Origin: Aphidius gifuensis
Taxonomy: Eukaryota > Arthropoda > Insecta > Hymenoptera > Braconidae
Assembly: GCF_014905175.1 (NCBI RefSeq)
Contig: NC_057792.1
Span: forward strand, 9,899,101-9,963,100
Length of the DNA stretch: 64,000 nucleotides
Direction of reading: 5' to 3'
In this document: positions 23,150-34,430 of the stretch, piece by piece
How the letters are laid out: each line of letters starts with the position of its first letter
How positions within the stretch are numbered: the stretch's first letter is position 1
Program-made: the position numbers and the translations under genes
The notes under the pieces: generated by a model
What the model was told of the DNA's origin: nothing
Databases searched by the model: none
Seen by the model: the letters and a program-made list of their open reading frames with translations, nothing else

Positions 23150-26100
23150 CAGTATGGGCTTCATGTTCCTAAAAGCACTAACGGAAGAAGTTTATGGTTT
23201 GGTACGTTCCGTGGACACCAAGAAAAATTAAGTAGAACTTGTAACAAAGACAACAGTCTTTCTCTAAATACCTACTGTCTATAACAAATAGTTTCAGTTA
23301 TTGCTATCGAAAATAATTCAGTTTCGGTTTTCCCGAAGGTATCTAAGAATTTCTAATGCTACTAAATTAAGGCGGTATCTCGTTGTTCAGGCTACTGGTT
23401 CAAAGTAATCAATCATTTCCAAGGTTCCGGAAAACCGGAAAAAATGGTCTCAACTTTCTATGTTAAAAGAATACAGAACGACCGTCTTCCAAATCAACGC
23501 GATTTTCGTCGGAGAATTTCCTTATATTTTGATTTCATGTGATATTCCTTATGATTAAATTCGTCCAATAAATTATTAAAACTATAATAAATTACAGTGT
23601 AGAAGAATGGCCTTATTTCGAGTTTGAAATATTTATTTTATAATTTCTGGTATAGGCTGCGAGTCCTCAAAACCACCGTTCTACGAATAAAAAACTTTTG
23701 CAGCATGGTGGTTTTAAGGACGTCTCAAAATTACGTCGTTGATTCCGTTTTGATTCAAGTATGGTTTAAGATTATCAGAAAGGTTCTATGAAATTTCCAA
23801 ACTCGCAGGTCCCGTGTACACCGAGAAAGTTTGAGTAGACTTGTAACATAGACAACGGTCATTCTCTAAATACCTACTGTCTAACAAATAGTTTCAGTTA
23901 TTGCTATCGAAACAAATAAAGTTCCGGTTTTCTCGGAGGTATCTAAGAATTTTTAATGCTACTAAATTAAGGCGGTATCTCGTTGTTTAGGCTACTGGTT
24001 CAAAGTGATCAATCATTTCTAAGGTTCCGGAAAACCGGGAAAATGGTCTCAACTTTCCATGTTGAAAGAATACAGAACGACCGTCTTTCCAGTCAACGCG
24101 TTTTTCGTCGGAGAATTTCCTTATATTTTGGTTTTATGTGATTGTCCTTATGATTCGATTCGTTCAATAAATTATTAAAACTATAATAAATTACAGTGTA
24201 GAAGAATGGCCTTATTTCAAGTTTGAAATATTTATTTTATACTTTCCGATATAGGCTGCAAGTCCCTAAAACCACCGTTCTACGAATAAAAAACTTTCGC
24301 AGTATGGTGGTTTTGAGGACGTCTCAAAATTACGTCGTTAATTCCGTTTTGATTCAAGTATGGTTTAAGATTATCAGAAAGGTTCTACTATGAAATTTCC
24401 AAATCCGCACGTTTCGTGGACACCAAGAAAAATTACGTAGAACTTGTAACAAAGACAACGGTCTTTCTCTAAATACCTACTGTCTAACAAATAGATTGCT
24501 ATCGACACGAATTCAGTTTCGGTTTTCCTGAAGGTATCTAAGAATTTTTAATGCTATTCAATCAAGGCGGTATCTCGTTGTTCAGGCTATTGTTTCAAGG
24601 TGATCAATCATTTCTGAGGTTTCGGAAAACCGGAAAAAATTGTCTTAACTTTCCATGTTGAAAGAATTCAGAACGACCGTCTTTCCAGTCAACGCGTTTT
24701 TCGTCGGAGAATTTTTCTTATATTTTGGTTTCATGTGATAGTCCTTATGATTCGATTCGCCCAATAAATTATTAAGACTATAATAAATTCCAGTGTAGAA
24801 GAATGGCCTTATTTCGAGTTTGAAATATTTATTTTATAATTTCCGGTATAGGCTGCAAGTCCTCAAAACCACCGTTCTACGAATAAAAAACTTTCGCAGT
24901 ATGGTGGTTTTGAGGACGTCTTAAAATTACGTCGTTAATTCCGTTTTGATTTAAGTATGGTTTGAGATTATCAGTAAGATTCTATGAAATTTCCAAACCT
25001 GCACGTTTCGTAGACAGCAAGAAAGTTTGAGTAGAACTTGTAAGAAAGAAAACGGACTTTCTCTAAATACCTACTGTCTAACAAATAAATTCAGTTATTG
25101 CTATCGACATGAATTCAGTTTCGGTTTTCCCGAAGGTATCTAAGAATTTTTAATGCTATTTAATCAAGGCGGTATCTCGTTGTTCAGGCTATTGGTTCAA
25201 GGTGATCAATTATTTCTAACGTTCCGGAAAACCGGAAAAATGGGTCTCAACTTTCCATGTTAAAAAAATACAGAACTACCGTCTTTCCAGTCAACGCGTT
25301 TTTCGTCGGAGAATTTCCTTATATTTTGGTTTTATGTGATTGTCCTTATGATTCGATTCGTTCAATAAATTATTAAAACTATAATAAATTACAGTGTAGA
25401 AGAATGGCCTTATTTCAAGTTTGAAATATTTATTTTATACTTTCCGATATAGGCTGCAAGTCTCTAAAACCACCGTTCTACGAATAAAAAACTTTCGCAG
25501 TATGGTGGTTTTGAGGACGTCTCAAAATTACGTCGTTAATTCCGTTTTGATTCAAGTATGGTTTAAGATTATCAGAAAAGTTCTACTCTAAAATTTCCAA
25601 ATCCGCACGTTTCGTGGACACCAAGAAAAATTACTTAGAACTTGTAACAAAGACAACGGTCTTTCTCTAAATACCTACTGTCTAACAAATAGATTGCTAT
25701 CGACACGAATTCAGTTTCGGTTTTCCTGAAGGTATCTAAGAATTTTTAATGCTATTCAATCAAGGCGGTATCTCGTTGTTCAGGCTATTGTTTCAAGGTG
25801 ATCAATCATTTCTGAGGTTTCGGAAATCCGGAAAAAATTGTCTTAACTTTCCATGTTGAAAGAATTCAGAACGACCGTCTTTCCAGTCAACGCGTTTTTC
25901 GTCGGAGAATTTTTCTTATATTTTGGTTTCATGTGATAGTCCTTATGATTCGATTCGCCCAACAAATTATTAAGACTATAATAAATTCCAGTGTAGAAGA
26001 ATGGCCTTATTTCGAGTTTGAAATATTTATTTTATAATTTCCGGTATAGGCTGCAAGTCCTCAAAACCACCGTTCTACGAATAAAAAACTTTCGTAGTAT

Positions 26101-26810
26101 GGTGGTTTTGAGGACGTCTCAAAATTACGTCGTTGATTCCGTTTTGATTTGAGTATGGTTTGAGATTATCAGAAAGGTTCTATGAAATTTCCAAACCCGC
26201 ACGTTCCGTCGACACCAAGAAAGTTTGAGTAGAACTTGTAACATAGACAACGGTCTTTCTCTAAATCTTACTGTCTAACAAATAGTTTCAGTTATTGTTA
26301 TCAAAACGAATTAAGTTTCGGTTTTCCCGACGGTATCTAAGAATTTCTAATGCTACTAAATTAAGGCGGTATCTCGTTGTTCAGGCTACTGATTCAAGGT
26401 GATCAATCATTTCTGAGGTTTCGGAAAACCGGAAAAAATTGTCTCAACTTTCCATGTCGAAAAAATACAGAACGACCGTCTTTGCAGTCAACGCGTTTTT
26501 CGTCGGAGAATTTTCTTATATTCTGGTCTCGTGTGATAGTCTTCAGGATTTGATTTGTCAAATAAATTATTAAAACTATAACAAGTTACAGTGTAGAAGA
26601 ATGGCTTCATTTTAAGTTTGTAAGATTAAGTTTATAATTTCCGGTATAGGCTGCAAGTCCTCAAAACCACCGTTCTACGACTAAAAAAATTTCGTAGTAT
26701 GGTGGTTTTGAGGACGTTTTGAAAATACGTCGTTAATTCCGTTTATATTTGAGTATCGTTTGAGATTATCAGAAAGGTTCTATGAAATTTCTAAACCTCT
26801 ACTCATATTC
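23150..26810. repeat. Six tandem copies of a roughly 600-bp satellite-like repeat
   Basis: The block TATGGTGGTTTTGAGGACGT recurs at about 23703, 24304, 24900, 25501, 26099 and 26700, and CAGTGTAGAAGAATGGCC recurs at the same spacing. Each unit includes an imperfect hairpin: AAGTCCTCAAAACCACCGTT, then CTACGAATAAAAAACTTTCG, then AGTATGGTGGTTTTGAGGAC. Units differ by scattered substitutions. No ORF of note. Confidence 0.9.
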
Positions 26811-28618
26811 AAATTTTAGCATATGTCCTTGAAACAACCATTCCAAAATTATAAAAATTGTATGTCACGGTGCTTTCGAGGACTTTCAACAATTATTTGA
26901 TGAACAATTTTTTTTTTGTGTTTTCCGAAAAAACTTGTTGTTATGTCTTATAGATTTCAGATATCCGTAAAGATTCTTAAAAACGAGTACACTATTCCTG
27001 CGTATTCCTGTGCATTTTCTATTTTTACAGAATATCTTCAAAACTGCCAATAGCTGGAGATACGAAATCCGTAAAATGGTGGTTTTGGCGACATTTAGAT
27101 TAAAGTAGAATCGAAAGTTATTATCCAGTCGACTGCAATTTCAACGATGAATTTCATGAAAAGGGAAGAATCTTATTGAGAACTGCCAGAAAATTCATAT
27201 CGAAATTCATAAATTCGACTGTTCCATCGAATTGAGGTTCCAAAAATTAAGTCCTCAAAACTGCCTCTGTGTGAAAAAAAAAAGGTAGTTATTGGTGGTT
27301 TCGGGGACATGCAATATTAAAACAGATATAATTATGTTAAATGTTATTATAAAGCATAGTGATATTTTCTTTATACTGAAAATTCACTGAGAACATGTTT
27401 GTAGTTTGAATTGAATCGTAAAAATGCATTTAGCGCAGTAATGTTGCTTTTTTATCAAAAGTCCTTGAAACCTCCAGTAGATCGAAAAATGATGTTCTTG
27501 GAATGGAGGTTTCAGGGACACACGAAAAAATTCTTATTTTGGTAAATAATTGAATTTTTTCATCGAATCATTACTATTTATAGTTTAAGATGGAATCAAT
27601 TGAAGATAAATCGGTCGTAATACCTACTTCACATTTCAATTTATGAAAATTATACCTGGTAAAATAAAAAGTCCTCAAAACCACCAAAGCATATTTTTCA
27701 AATGGGGTTTTGAGGACCGTCCTCAAAACCACCATTAACTGAGATGTTGTTTTGGGGACCGTCCTCAAAACCACCAAATGTCCTCAAAACCACCATTGTA
27801 TATATGAAGTAGTCCCCGAAACCACCACTGTATGTATATATAATTATATATAATTATACCTAGTTCTATATCATTATATATAAGTATATATATATATATA
27901 TCATTATATATAATAATATATCGTTGTATATAGCTGTCGATATAAAATATTTTTTGTACTGAAACATTTCATAAGAAAACACCACTCATCATTGTGGTCA
28001 AAATGGCGTTGAATTTTACCATAATAAATTTCATCCTTGTTCATAATAATCTCTGTTCATAATAATTTGAACGGTATCGTTATTCGTTTTTATTTTTTTG
28101 TAAGTTTTCGAGGTATGTAATGTGTCACCCACACGTACTCTTGCATAGGACCTTTCTTTTAAAAATCGATATATTTTGTGAAACTAGCAATTACTTTTCA
28201 TTCTGTTTCCGTCTCCTTTTTTTATAATGGTTAAGAGTTCATATTGCTTTGTATTTATTTAATTTATACGATAATTTATACGATTAATGTTAAATGCATT
28301 TATTAAAATTCGAACTCCGTGAGCAATTTTGATATTTTTAACAAGTTCAGTACCTATATTTAATTACTTAAGTTACAACATAATCTTCGTTTGTAACCAT
28401 TTTTATAAATTCATCTTGTCACAGACTTGAGATAAATCTAAATTTAAGTATCTTTAAGAGTTATCCAAAGATGTTGACAAAAAGTCCAAATTAAACCTTA
28501 ATTTCATATAAAAAAAAATTGTCCACTTTACGTTTTTGGACTAACATAAGTCATGTCTGATATTAAATAAGACGAGTCATGCTTTATGAGGACAGAAATT
28601 TTCATACCATCATGTAGT
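26811..28618. other. Right subterminal non-coding region with GTCCTCAAAACCACC motifs
   Basis: GGTGGTTT(C/T)GAGGAC-like and GTCCTCAAAACCACC-like strings continue in both orientations. They are densest at 27660-27830, where five occur within about 170 bp. Further right the motifs stop (27960-28618) and the sequence is plain AT-rich. The 67-aa minus-strand frame at 27574-27777 is these repeats translated. Confidence 0.7.
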
Positions 28619-28735
28619 TGCGCTCGTGGCTCAGTGGGAAAACGTTAGATTAAGAATTCGTGTTTGCGCCGGTCAAGGGTTCGAATCCTCTCATGTGTTA
28701 GGTTTAAAAAAAATAAAAAAAAAAACAGCCGCGAT
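28619..28735 (+). repeat. tRNA-derived SINE-like sequence or tRNA pseudogene
   Basis: Canonical RNA polymerase III internal promoter boxes are present: TGGCTCAGTGGG (A box, about 28626) and GGTTCGAATCC (B box, about 28677). The acceptor and D stems pair poorly and the anticodon arm is not convincing, so a working tRNA is unlikely. An A-rich tail (AAAAAAAATAAAAAAAAAAA) follows about 20 bp downstream, as in a short retroposed element. Confidence 0.6.
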
Positions 28736-28859
28736 TACAACCAAATTGTCAAAGTTGCGCATCGCTCTTCAGTTAATTAACAAAATAAAAAAAAATTTTT
28801 TTATATATAATATAATGTGTCACAGATCTTCATATAATTATATACAACTATATATAAAT

Positions 28860-29072
28860 ATATATAACTATATATAATTATATATAATTATATATATAAA
28901 CCTTTTTTCCCGAGTATACATATATCTATATATAGTTATATATGTCTATATATAGATATATATATCTATATATAGTTACATATATCTATATATAGTTATA
29001 TATATATATAAATAATGTTATATATAACTATATATAACTATATATACTTATATATAACTCGTTTTTCTCGGG
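28860..29072. repeat. Right terminal inverted repeat with TATATA(G/A)TTA array
   Basis: TATATATC/TATATAGTTA/TATATAACTA units end in TATAACTCGTTTTTCTCGGG at 29072. An additional internal TTTTTTCCCGAG occurs at about 28900-28912, possibly an older terminal copy. Retrotransposon sequence resumes at 29073. Confidence 0.85.
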
Positions 29073-29897
29073 AACTTACAAGTGGTTTTTTCAAGATTAG
29101 TAGAAGCAAACCTTAAAGTTAATCATAAAAAATGCTATTTTTTTCAAAGAGAAGTACTATTCCTTGGATATGTGATTAATGGTACAGAATTTAAGTGTCA
29201 ACAAGATGAAATTAAAACAGTTTTAGAATGGCCAACTCCGAGTAATATTACTGAACTACAAAGTTTCTTAGGCTTATGCTCTTATTATAGAAAATTTGTA
29301 AAAAATTTTGCAAATATTGCAAAACCATTACATAAATTAACTGAAAAAAATAAACAGTTTTCATGGAATAATGATGCTGAAATAGCCTTTAAAAAATTAA
29401 AAGATATTCTAACTTCATTCCCAATCCTAACAACTCCAAAATTAAATGGTGAATTTATATTAGATACTGATGCATCAAATTTTGCATTAGGATGCACTCT
29501 TTCACAAATTCAAAATAATGAGGAAAAAGTAATAGCATATTTTAGCAAATGCCTTAATAAAACAGAAAAAAATTACTGTGTAACCAGAAGAGAATTATTA
29601 GCTATAATTAAATCAGTTGAGCATTTCCGTCATTATTTAATTGGAAAAAAATTTACAATTCGGACTGATCACGCATCATTGAGATGGCTCATATCGTTTA
29701 AAAATTTAGAAGGTCGAATGGCAAGATGGATGGAAATTTTAAGTAACTTCGATTTTGAAATACAGTATCGACCAGGCAAAATACATTTTAATGCAGATGC
29801 ACTATCGAGAAGACCATGCACTTGTAAAAAATGTACTAAAAATTTTAATAACAGAAGGAAGATAAACATACAATTTTTCAAATTGTTTGTAATGTAG
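29073..29897 (+). pseudogene. pol: Reverse transcriptase C-terminal part and RNase H of the retrotransposon
   Basis: Reading continues the reverse transcriptase interrupted at 8631. The thumb and connection contain KCYFFQREVLFLGYVI and SFLGLCSYYRKFVKNF. RNase H has LDTDASNFALGCTLSQ (catalytic Asp), YFSKCLNKTEKNY with VTRRELLAII (catalytic Glu) and IRTDHASLRWL. It ends with NADALSRRPC, the usual end of the RNase H/connection region. The frame stops at 29895-29897, immediately before the foldback element at 29901. The rest of pol resumes at about 39567. Confidence 0.93.
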
Positions 29898-29900
29898 ATC

Positions 29901-31141
29901 TAAACAAAAAAAGAAACACAGTTTTTTTTACAAAAAGGAGCGTCAAGTATTCGAAATCCCCACTAATTATGTGATTATAGTAATTTTATTTTATATTGAT
30001 ATTTATTAATTTTTTACATACAAAAAGATATAATACCAAAATAAGTCAAGAAGGAAATATTTAACGCATATAATTAAGTCTTAATCTTTGACAAAATTTT
30101 ATACTTGACCCCGCCCGGTTCTTCCCAAATAAAATTTGAAGCCTACACACGTCTCGACAACAGAGTTAATGGTATTTTCCAATTATCCATTATTATATAT
30201 ATATACCCTTCACATTTTATCTAGGCTTAGGACTGGCAGCGTACAATCTCGTTACCTTGCCGGCGTGTTTAAAAAAATATATATATACATATATATATAT
30301 ACCGGCCTCTATACATATATATATATACTTATTTCGTCAATCAACAATTCAATAATGAATGCGTATGACACAATATGACACGAGCGCCGAATATATATTT
30401 TACAGTGTCCACTATGCAATTTTCCCAGATATCACCAAAAAATCTAAATGAATTCAGTTACAATGCTAATAAGCTAAGGGTTTAAACTCACGATAAGCCT
30501 AGTTTCGCTTGTAAAGCGCACTGAGCACGCGCAACAAGTTGGGTTGTGTCGAACTTGTAAACATGGCCGTCCTAATTCCCATGAAAGTAGTAATATGTCC
30601 CCAGCCATCGTGGTTTTTCTAGTAATTTTACGTGTTGCGCATGCTTAGATCACTCAGAATTACGTCAGCCATGTTTACAAGCAAAAGTTAGCTTGTCGTG
30701 CGTTTGAGCTCTAAGACATTAATTTAATATAATTCAAATACTTTTCATAGATTTTCAAAAAAATCACACTTGTCACGCTCTATTCTTGTCTTTTTTATAT
30801 GAAACTACTATAATAAAGTTGCAAGGTTGTGACTGCGCATACATTTATGTTGAAAGTGAACGACTACTAAATTTCAGTAGATCTGCATTAGTGTGAAAGT
30901 CTTTAAATTTTATTTGGGAAGAACCGGGCGGGGTCAAGTATAAAATTTTGTCAAAGATTAAGACTTAATTATATGCGTTAAATATTTCCTTCTTGACTTA
31001 TTTTGGTATTATATCTTTTTGTATGTAAAAAATTAATAAATATCAATATAAAATAAAATTACTATAATCACATAATTAGTGGGGATTTCGAATACTTGAC
31101 GCTCCTTTTTGTAAAAAAAACTGTGTTTCTTTTTTTGTTTA
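29901..31141. mobile_element. Foldback element with 237-bp near-identical inverted arms
   Basis: Arms at 29901-30137 and 30905-31141 are reverse complements with very few differences. They start TAAACAAAAAAAGAAACACAG-like sequence and contain AGGAGCGTCAAGTATTCG and GACCCCGCCCGGTTCTTCCC. The flanks are GATC on the left and GATA on the right, so the target duplication is unclear. The loop carries a TATATA microsatellite at 30270-30330 and a second, smaller MITE-like unit (30476-30713). No transposase. Arm identity implies recent insertion or recent arm homogenisation. Confidence 0.85.
30476..30713. mobile_element. MITE related to the element at 32202-32489
   Basis: CTAAGGGTTTAAACTCACG at the left and CGTGCGTTTGAGCTCTAAG at the right form imperfect inverted ends. 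The inner parts (GATAAGC/GCTTGTC and AACATGGC/GCCATGTT) match the TIR interior of the 32202-32489 MITE. It sits in the loop of the larger foldback element. Confidence 0.5.
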
Positions 31142-31386
31142 GATATCACATCTTTTTGTAAAGTCCTTCAATCATTCGATAGAAAAAACTATAATATTAA
31201 GAAGTATATAAAATTACTTGGTACCATCCGTATTAATTTTTGTTCGTTCTAAAAAAAAAATATGTAAGCTTTTTTTGCATTACTTCACCAGTTTTTGCTG
31301 GCAACGAACAAATTATCAATTTTTATCCAGCTAGTATTTTTGCGGAAATAACTGACAAAATAACTAACTTTATACGTAGAACCCAA

Positions 31387-31745
31387 TCAGCGCCAAATTG
31401 GCAAATTTAAGAAGCTCGAGGTACAGGACATATTTTGTCCCATTTCCAATGTACGGAGTTGACTCTTCTTCTTTCTAGTCTTCTTGGTAGAACCACAAAT
31501 GTGAATTTTAGAAGTAGGTATTCCTTTGATAATTAAGCAATTATCATTTTTACTTGACCATTTAAATTTATTGATGTAGAGTAGACTTAAAACAATGATA
31601 TCATTAATTTTGAGGACTTCAATCTTTCTTAGAATTTTCGTTGATCTAAAACAATCGACACATGTACCAACCCCTTCGTGCCACAATGATAGTGATTGAT
31701 CGATAAGTTTCTTGCAAAATGGATGTGTTATTTTTATTTGGTATT
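31387..31745 (-). pseudogene. Unidentified coding remnant (HPFCKKLIDQSLSLWHEGVG)
   Basis: A minus-strand open frame reads from about 31742 to 31387. It includes SLWHEGVGTCVDCFRSTK, a CxxC pair, a hydrophobic stretch (IIVLSLLYIN) and a lysine/arginine run (KKTRKKK). I do not recognise the family. It lies downstream, in transcription sense, of the C2H2 zinc-finger remnant at 32690-33190 and may be another exon of the same decayed gene. The ORF has no in-frame ATG at its upstream end. Confidence 0.4.
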
Positions 31746-31870
31746 AAAAGATTTATCATAAATTCGTTTGACAAGGAAACATTTGCATATGAACACGATT
31801 CACATTTTTCTAAATACTTTTGTTCGTAGCTACAATTGTATATTGCTAATGAAAAATGAATAACACCATA

Positions 31871-31998
31871 GAGCTGTGAAGTCGTAGAGACCGAGCGGAG
31901 ACTCGATTCGTCAGTGAGCGAGAAAACTTACCGATGAGGGCACTCATTCATGAAGCATAAAGCATTGCAGCAAAAACTTGCGTGTGAACACACAGCTC
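31871..31998. mobile_element. Small MITE with TA target duplication
   Basis: 128 bp starting GAGCTGTG and ending CACAGCTC, flanked by TA on both sides. Interior has GACCGAGCGGAGACTCGATTC. Short inverted ends and TA duplication suit a Tc1/mariner-type MITE, but the ends are only 8 bp. Confidence 0.5.
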
Positions 31999-32201
31999 TA
32001 AAATTGAATACACTTGACAACAATAGAAAAATATATAAAATATCGATAATTGATAAAACAATAATAAAAAAATATTAATAAGCCAAAAATAACAAAATAT
32101 AAAATACACTTTATTTAACATGGAAATATTTCAAAAACAGTTTTTTTTCGAAAATTCAGGGTTTTCTACAATCAAATAACCAATACTTGACATCAATTTT
32201 A

Positions 32202-32489
32202 GGGTGCGAACTCATGACAAGCTAAAATTTCCGCTTGTTAACATGGCGGCTATAAAAATCACCAAAAAGTAACTAAATTTACTAAATTTATCGCGAATCC
32301 GTGATTTTAGAACAAGCTTGGTGGTGTCAAGCTTGTTCTGCAGTCACGGAGAGACACCACGGATTTGCAGTCAATTCAGTAAATAGTAGTTAATTCAGTG
32401 ATAATTTAGTGAATTTAATTACTTTTTGGTTATTTTTATAGCTGCCATGTTTATAAGCGGAAATTTTAGCTTGTCGTGAGTTCGCACCC
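32202..32489. mobile_element. MITE with TTA target duplication (PIF/Harbinger-like)
   Basis: 288 bp with long inverted ends: GGGTGCGAACTCATGACAAG on the left and its near reverse complement on the right. The match extends through AGCTAAAATTTCCGCTTGT. TTA flanks both sides (32199-32201 and 32490-32492), the classical 3-bp TWA duplication of PIF/Harbinger elements. The centre is a second palindrome (ACAAGCTTGGTGGTGTCAAGC). Confidence 0.8.
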
Positions 32490-32689
32490 TTACTTTGATT
32501 ATTATTGTCAGGATCTTTAACACCTGTAACATCCATCATAGATGGACAGATACAGTGGTTTTGAATTTTTTAAAGTTGCAGTTGCAGATGTATTGTCTTT
32601 TGGTGTTGGAATTACCAAAACTCTGCTTTTCGTATCTTTTATTATAAAGGTGCAGCCTTTTTAGTTTTAACTCTACGCTTCCAATCCAT

Positions 32690-33190
32690 GAAATCTGTAT
32701 AAATAATATATTTTACAATGAATAAATATAATTTATATTAGAAAATATCACACTAATTATTATTAATGAAATGAATAAATGAACAAATAACATTGTAATC
32801 ACTATCATCATTAAGAAAAGCGAATTCTTCCATCTTCACTGGATAATGATGCTTGTTTCAAATGTGTTTTCTCTGTTTTAAATAAGTATACTCATATATA
32901 TTCACAAATTCATCACAACCTACGAATGGACAATTTATAGTTTGATACTCTGAGACTTGATGACAATGTGAATAGTGATAATACAAGTTTGTTTTATTTG
33001 GATATTCTTCATCACAGTATACACAAGTTTCGTTTTCAGTTATTGTCTTAACCAGCTCAATTTTATGAATTCAACTTGTATAAGCATGAAGACTTCTTTT
33101 TCCACTAAAAATTTTATTGCACTGGTTACATTTAATTTCATTCTTTTCTTCTATTGTTTTTCATTTGTAAATGTAAATGAATTGTCACCA
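32690..33190 (-). pseudogene. C2H2 zinc-finger gene remnant
   Basis: Reading the minus strand from about 33190 downward gives EIKCNQCNKIFSGKRSLHAY, CVYCDEEYPNKTNLYYHYSH and CPFVGCDEFVNIYEYTYL. These are three consecutive zinc-finger-like units with typical C-x2-C (or C-x4-C) spacing and histidines. An in-frame TGA interrupts after the first finger and another after the third. A further short exon (FMDWKRRVKTKKAAPL) follows after an AG acceptor near 32700. Zinc-finger proteins of this kind occur both as host genes and in transposons; I cannot tell which. It lies within the insertions between RNase H and integrase. Confidence 0.55.
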
Positions 33191-33374
33191 AAATATCACA
33201 CAATTGCACACAATACAAATTTATAAAATTTACTTAATTACTATATGCATCAATCTATATTGATATTATTTATTTATTGTATTATTATAATATTAATTAC
33301 CTTGACAATTAATATCCAAATTCCAATCAAATAAATATATAATTATGAATATTTTTTATATAATAACATAATAA

Positions 33375-34430
33375 TATATATATATTTCCAAAAGCACAAT
33401 AAATACGAAAAGATATATAAACAAAAGGTTACGTTCATCAGGAAACATGTGTATGTTGTATATATTAGCATAATTAGCATGACAGGATTTGCAGGTATGT
33501 GAAGTTAGCACAATCAAACCGGACTATATCAGGAGTTACGTGCGAATTATATGCGTTTTTTGTGCGGAATCCGCAATTTTCGTGCGTTTTTTTTTGTTTT
33601 TTATAGTCTGGTTTGATTATGCTATAAATGTATGTGCTAACTTTACAGACCTGGGATTCGCGCCTATATCCCAACAACATATGGCGCACGCACCATCGAT
33701 GCGATATTAAATACTATACTGACATATATAAAGGATTTTTTACACCATCTAAATATGTTAGTTTTTTTGCTCTATAGACAGATGCTTTTAGCAGCTGATT
33801 TTGATATTGAAAAATAAATCCTTTCGTAAATAATTTCGTAAATAAAAATATTTTATATTTCTATTTACATATCCTGTAAAAAAAAAAACTCATTAAACTT
33901 GACGGAAAGAAAAATAAACAATAACAACATGAGACTTGGGAACATAGGTTGAAGTATCATTATTTGATTCGCGCCATCGATGCGATATTGAATACTATAC
34001 TGACATATATAAAGGTTTTTTCACACCATCTAAATATGTTAGCTTTCTTGCTCTATAGACCGATGCTTCTGGCAGCTGATTTAGATAATCGAAAATAAAT
34101 CCTTTCGTAAATAAAAATATTTTATATTTTTGTTTACACATGATGTAAAAAAAAAACTCATTAAACTTAATGGAAAAAAAAATAAACAATAACATGTGAC
34201 TTGGGAACATAGCTTAAAGTATCATTATTTAATTTGCGCCATCGATGCGATATTGGATACTGTGGTAAATATAAAGGTTTCCCACACCATCTACTACTAC
34301 CTTGCACAATTTCATTTTTATAATGTTGTCAAATTGCTCTGGACTTGGAAACCATATTGCTTTGATCTGATTTGGTTTTATAATGTTTGTCAGAGTGCAG
34401 TAAGGTTTTATAAATAATCTTCAAGAAAAA
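33375..34430. repeat. Dispersed repeat copies (GATGCGATATTGAATACT family)
   Basis: Blocks with AACAAAAGGTTACG, TATATCCCAACAACATATGGCG, GCACCATCGATGCGATATT and CTCTATAGAC(A/C)GATGCTT recur three times here, at about 33660, 33970 and 34235. They match the tandem units at 38013-39566. Within 33489-33670 a short foldback pairs AGGTATGTGAAGTTAGCACA with TGTGCTAACTTTACAGACCT. No coding signal. Confidence 0.7.

Larger units (their letters stand above)
8632..29072. mobile_element. 20.4-kb CACTA/EnSpm-like transposon (or composite) inserted in reverse transcriptase
   Basis: The left edge CCCGAGGAAAACGAGTTATA and the right edge ending in TATAACTCGTTTTTCTCGGG are inverted repeats. They run on into TATATAACTA arrays. 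The flanking retrotransposon codons show that the duplicated target is AA (8630-8631 and 29073-29074), or AAC if one terminal C is assigned to the target. A 2-3-bp TSD is characteristic of CACTA/EnSpm elements. The element contains, in order: TATATAAC array, alternating palindromic array, inner inverted repeat, transposase gene (minus), BEN-domain gene (plus), inner inverted repeat, 220-bp array, 600-bp array, tRNA-like sequence, TATATAAC array. Whether the gene-bearing centre belongs to this element or is a second element nested in it is unresolved. Confidence 0.8.

Noticed and set aside
21976..26810. CRISPR-like array
   Set aside because: Units are 220 or 600 bp and whole-unit homologous, without short repeats separated by unique spacers; the genome is eukaryotic.
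28619..28700. Possible functional tRNA gene
   Set aside because: Both promoter boxes are canonical, but acceptor and D stems pair poorly and no convincing anticodon arm forms; treated as SINE-like or pseudogene.
8632..29072. Helitron or Maverick/Polinton identity for the giant element
   Set aside because: There is target duplication and a CCCGAG inverted repeat (not Helitron), and no DNA polymerase B, integrase, protease or capsid gene and no 5-6-bp duplication (not Maverick).
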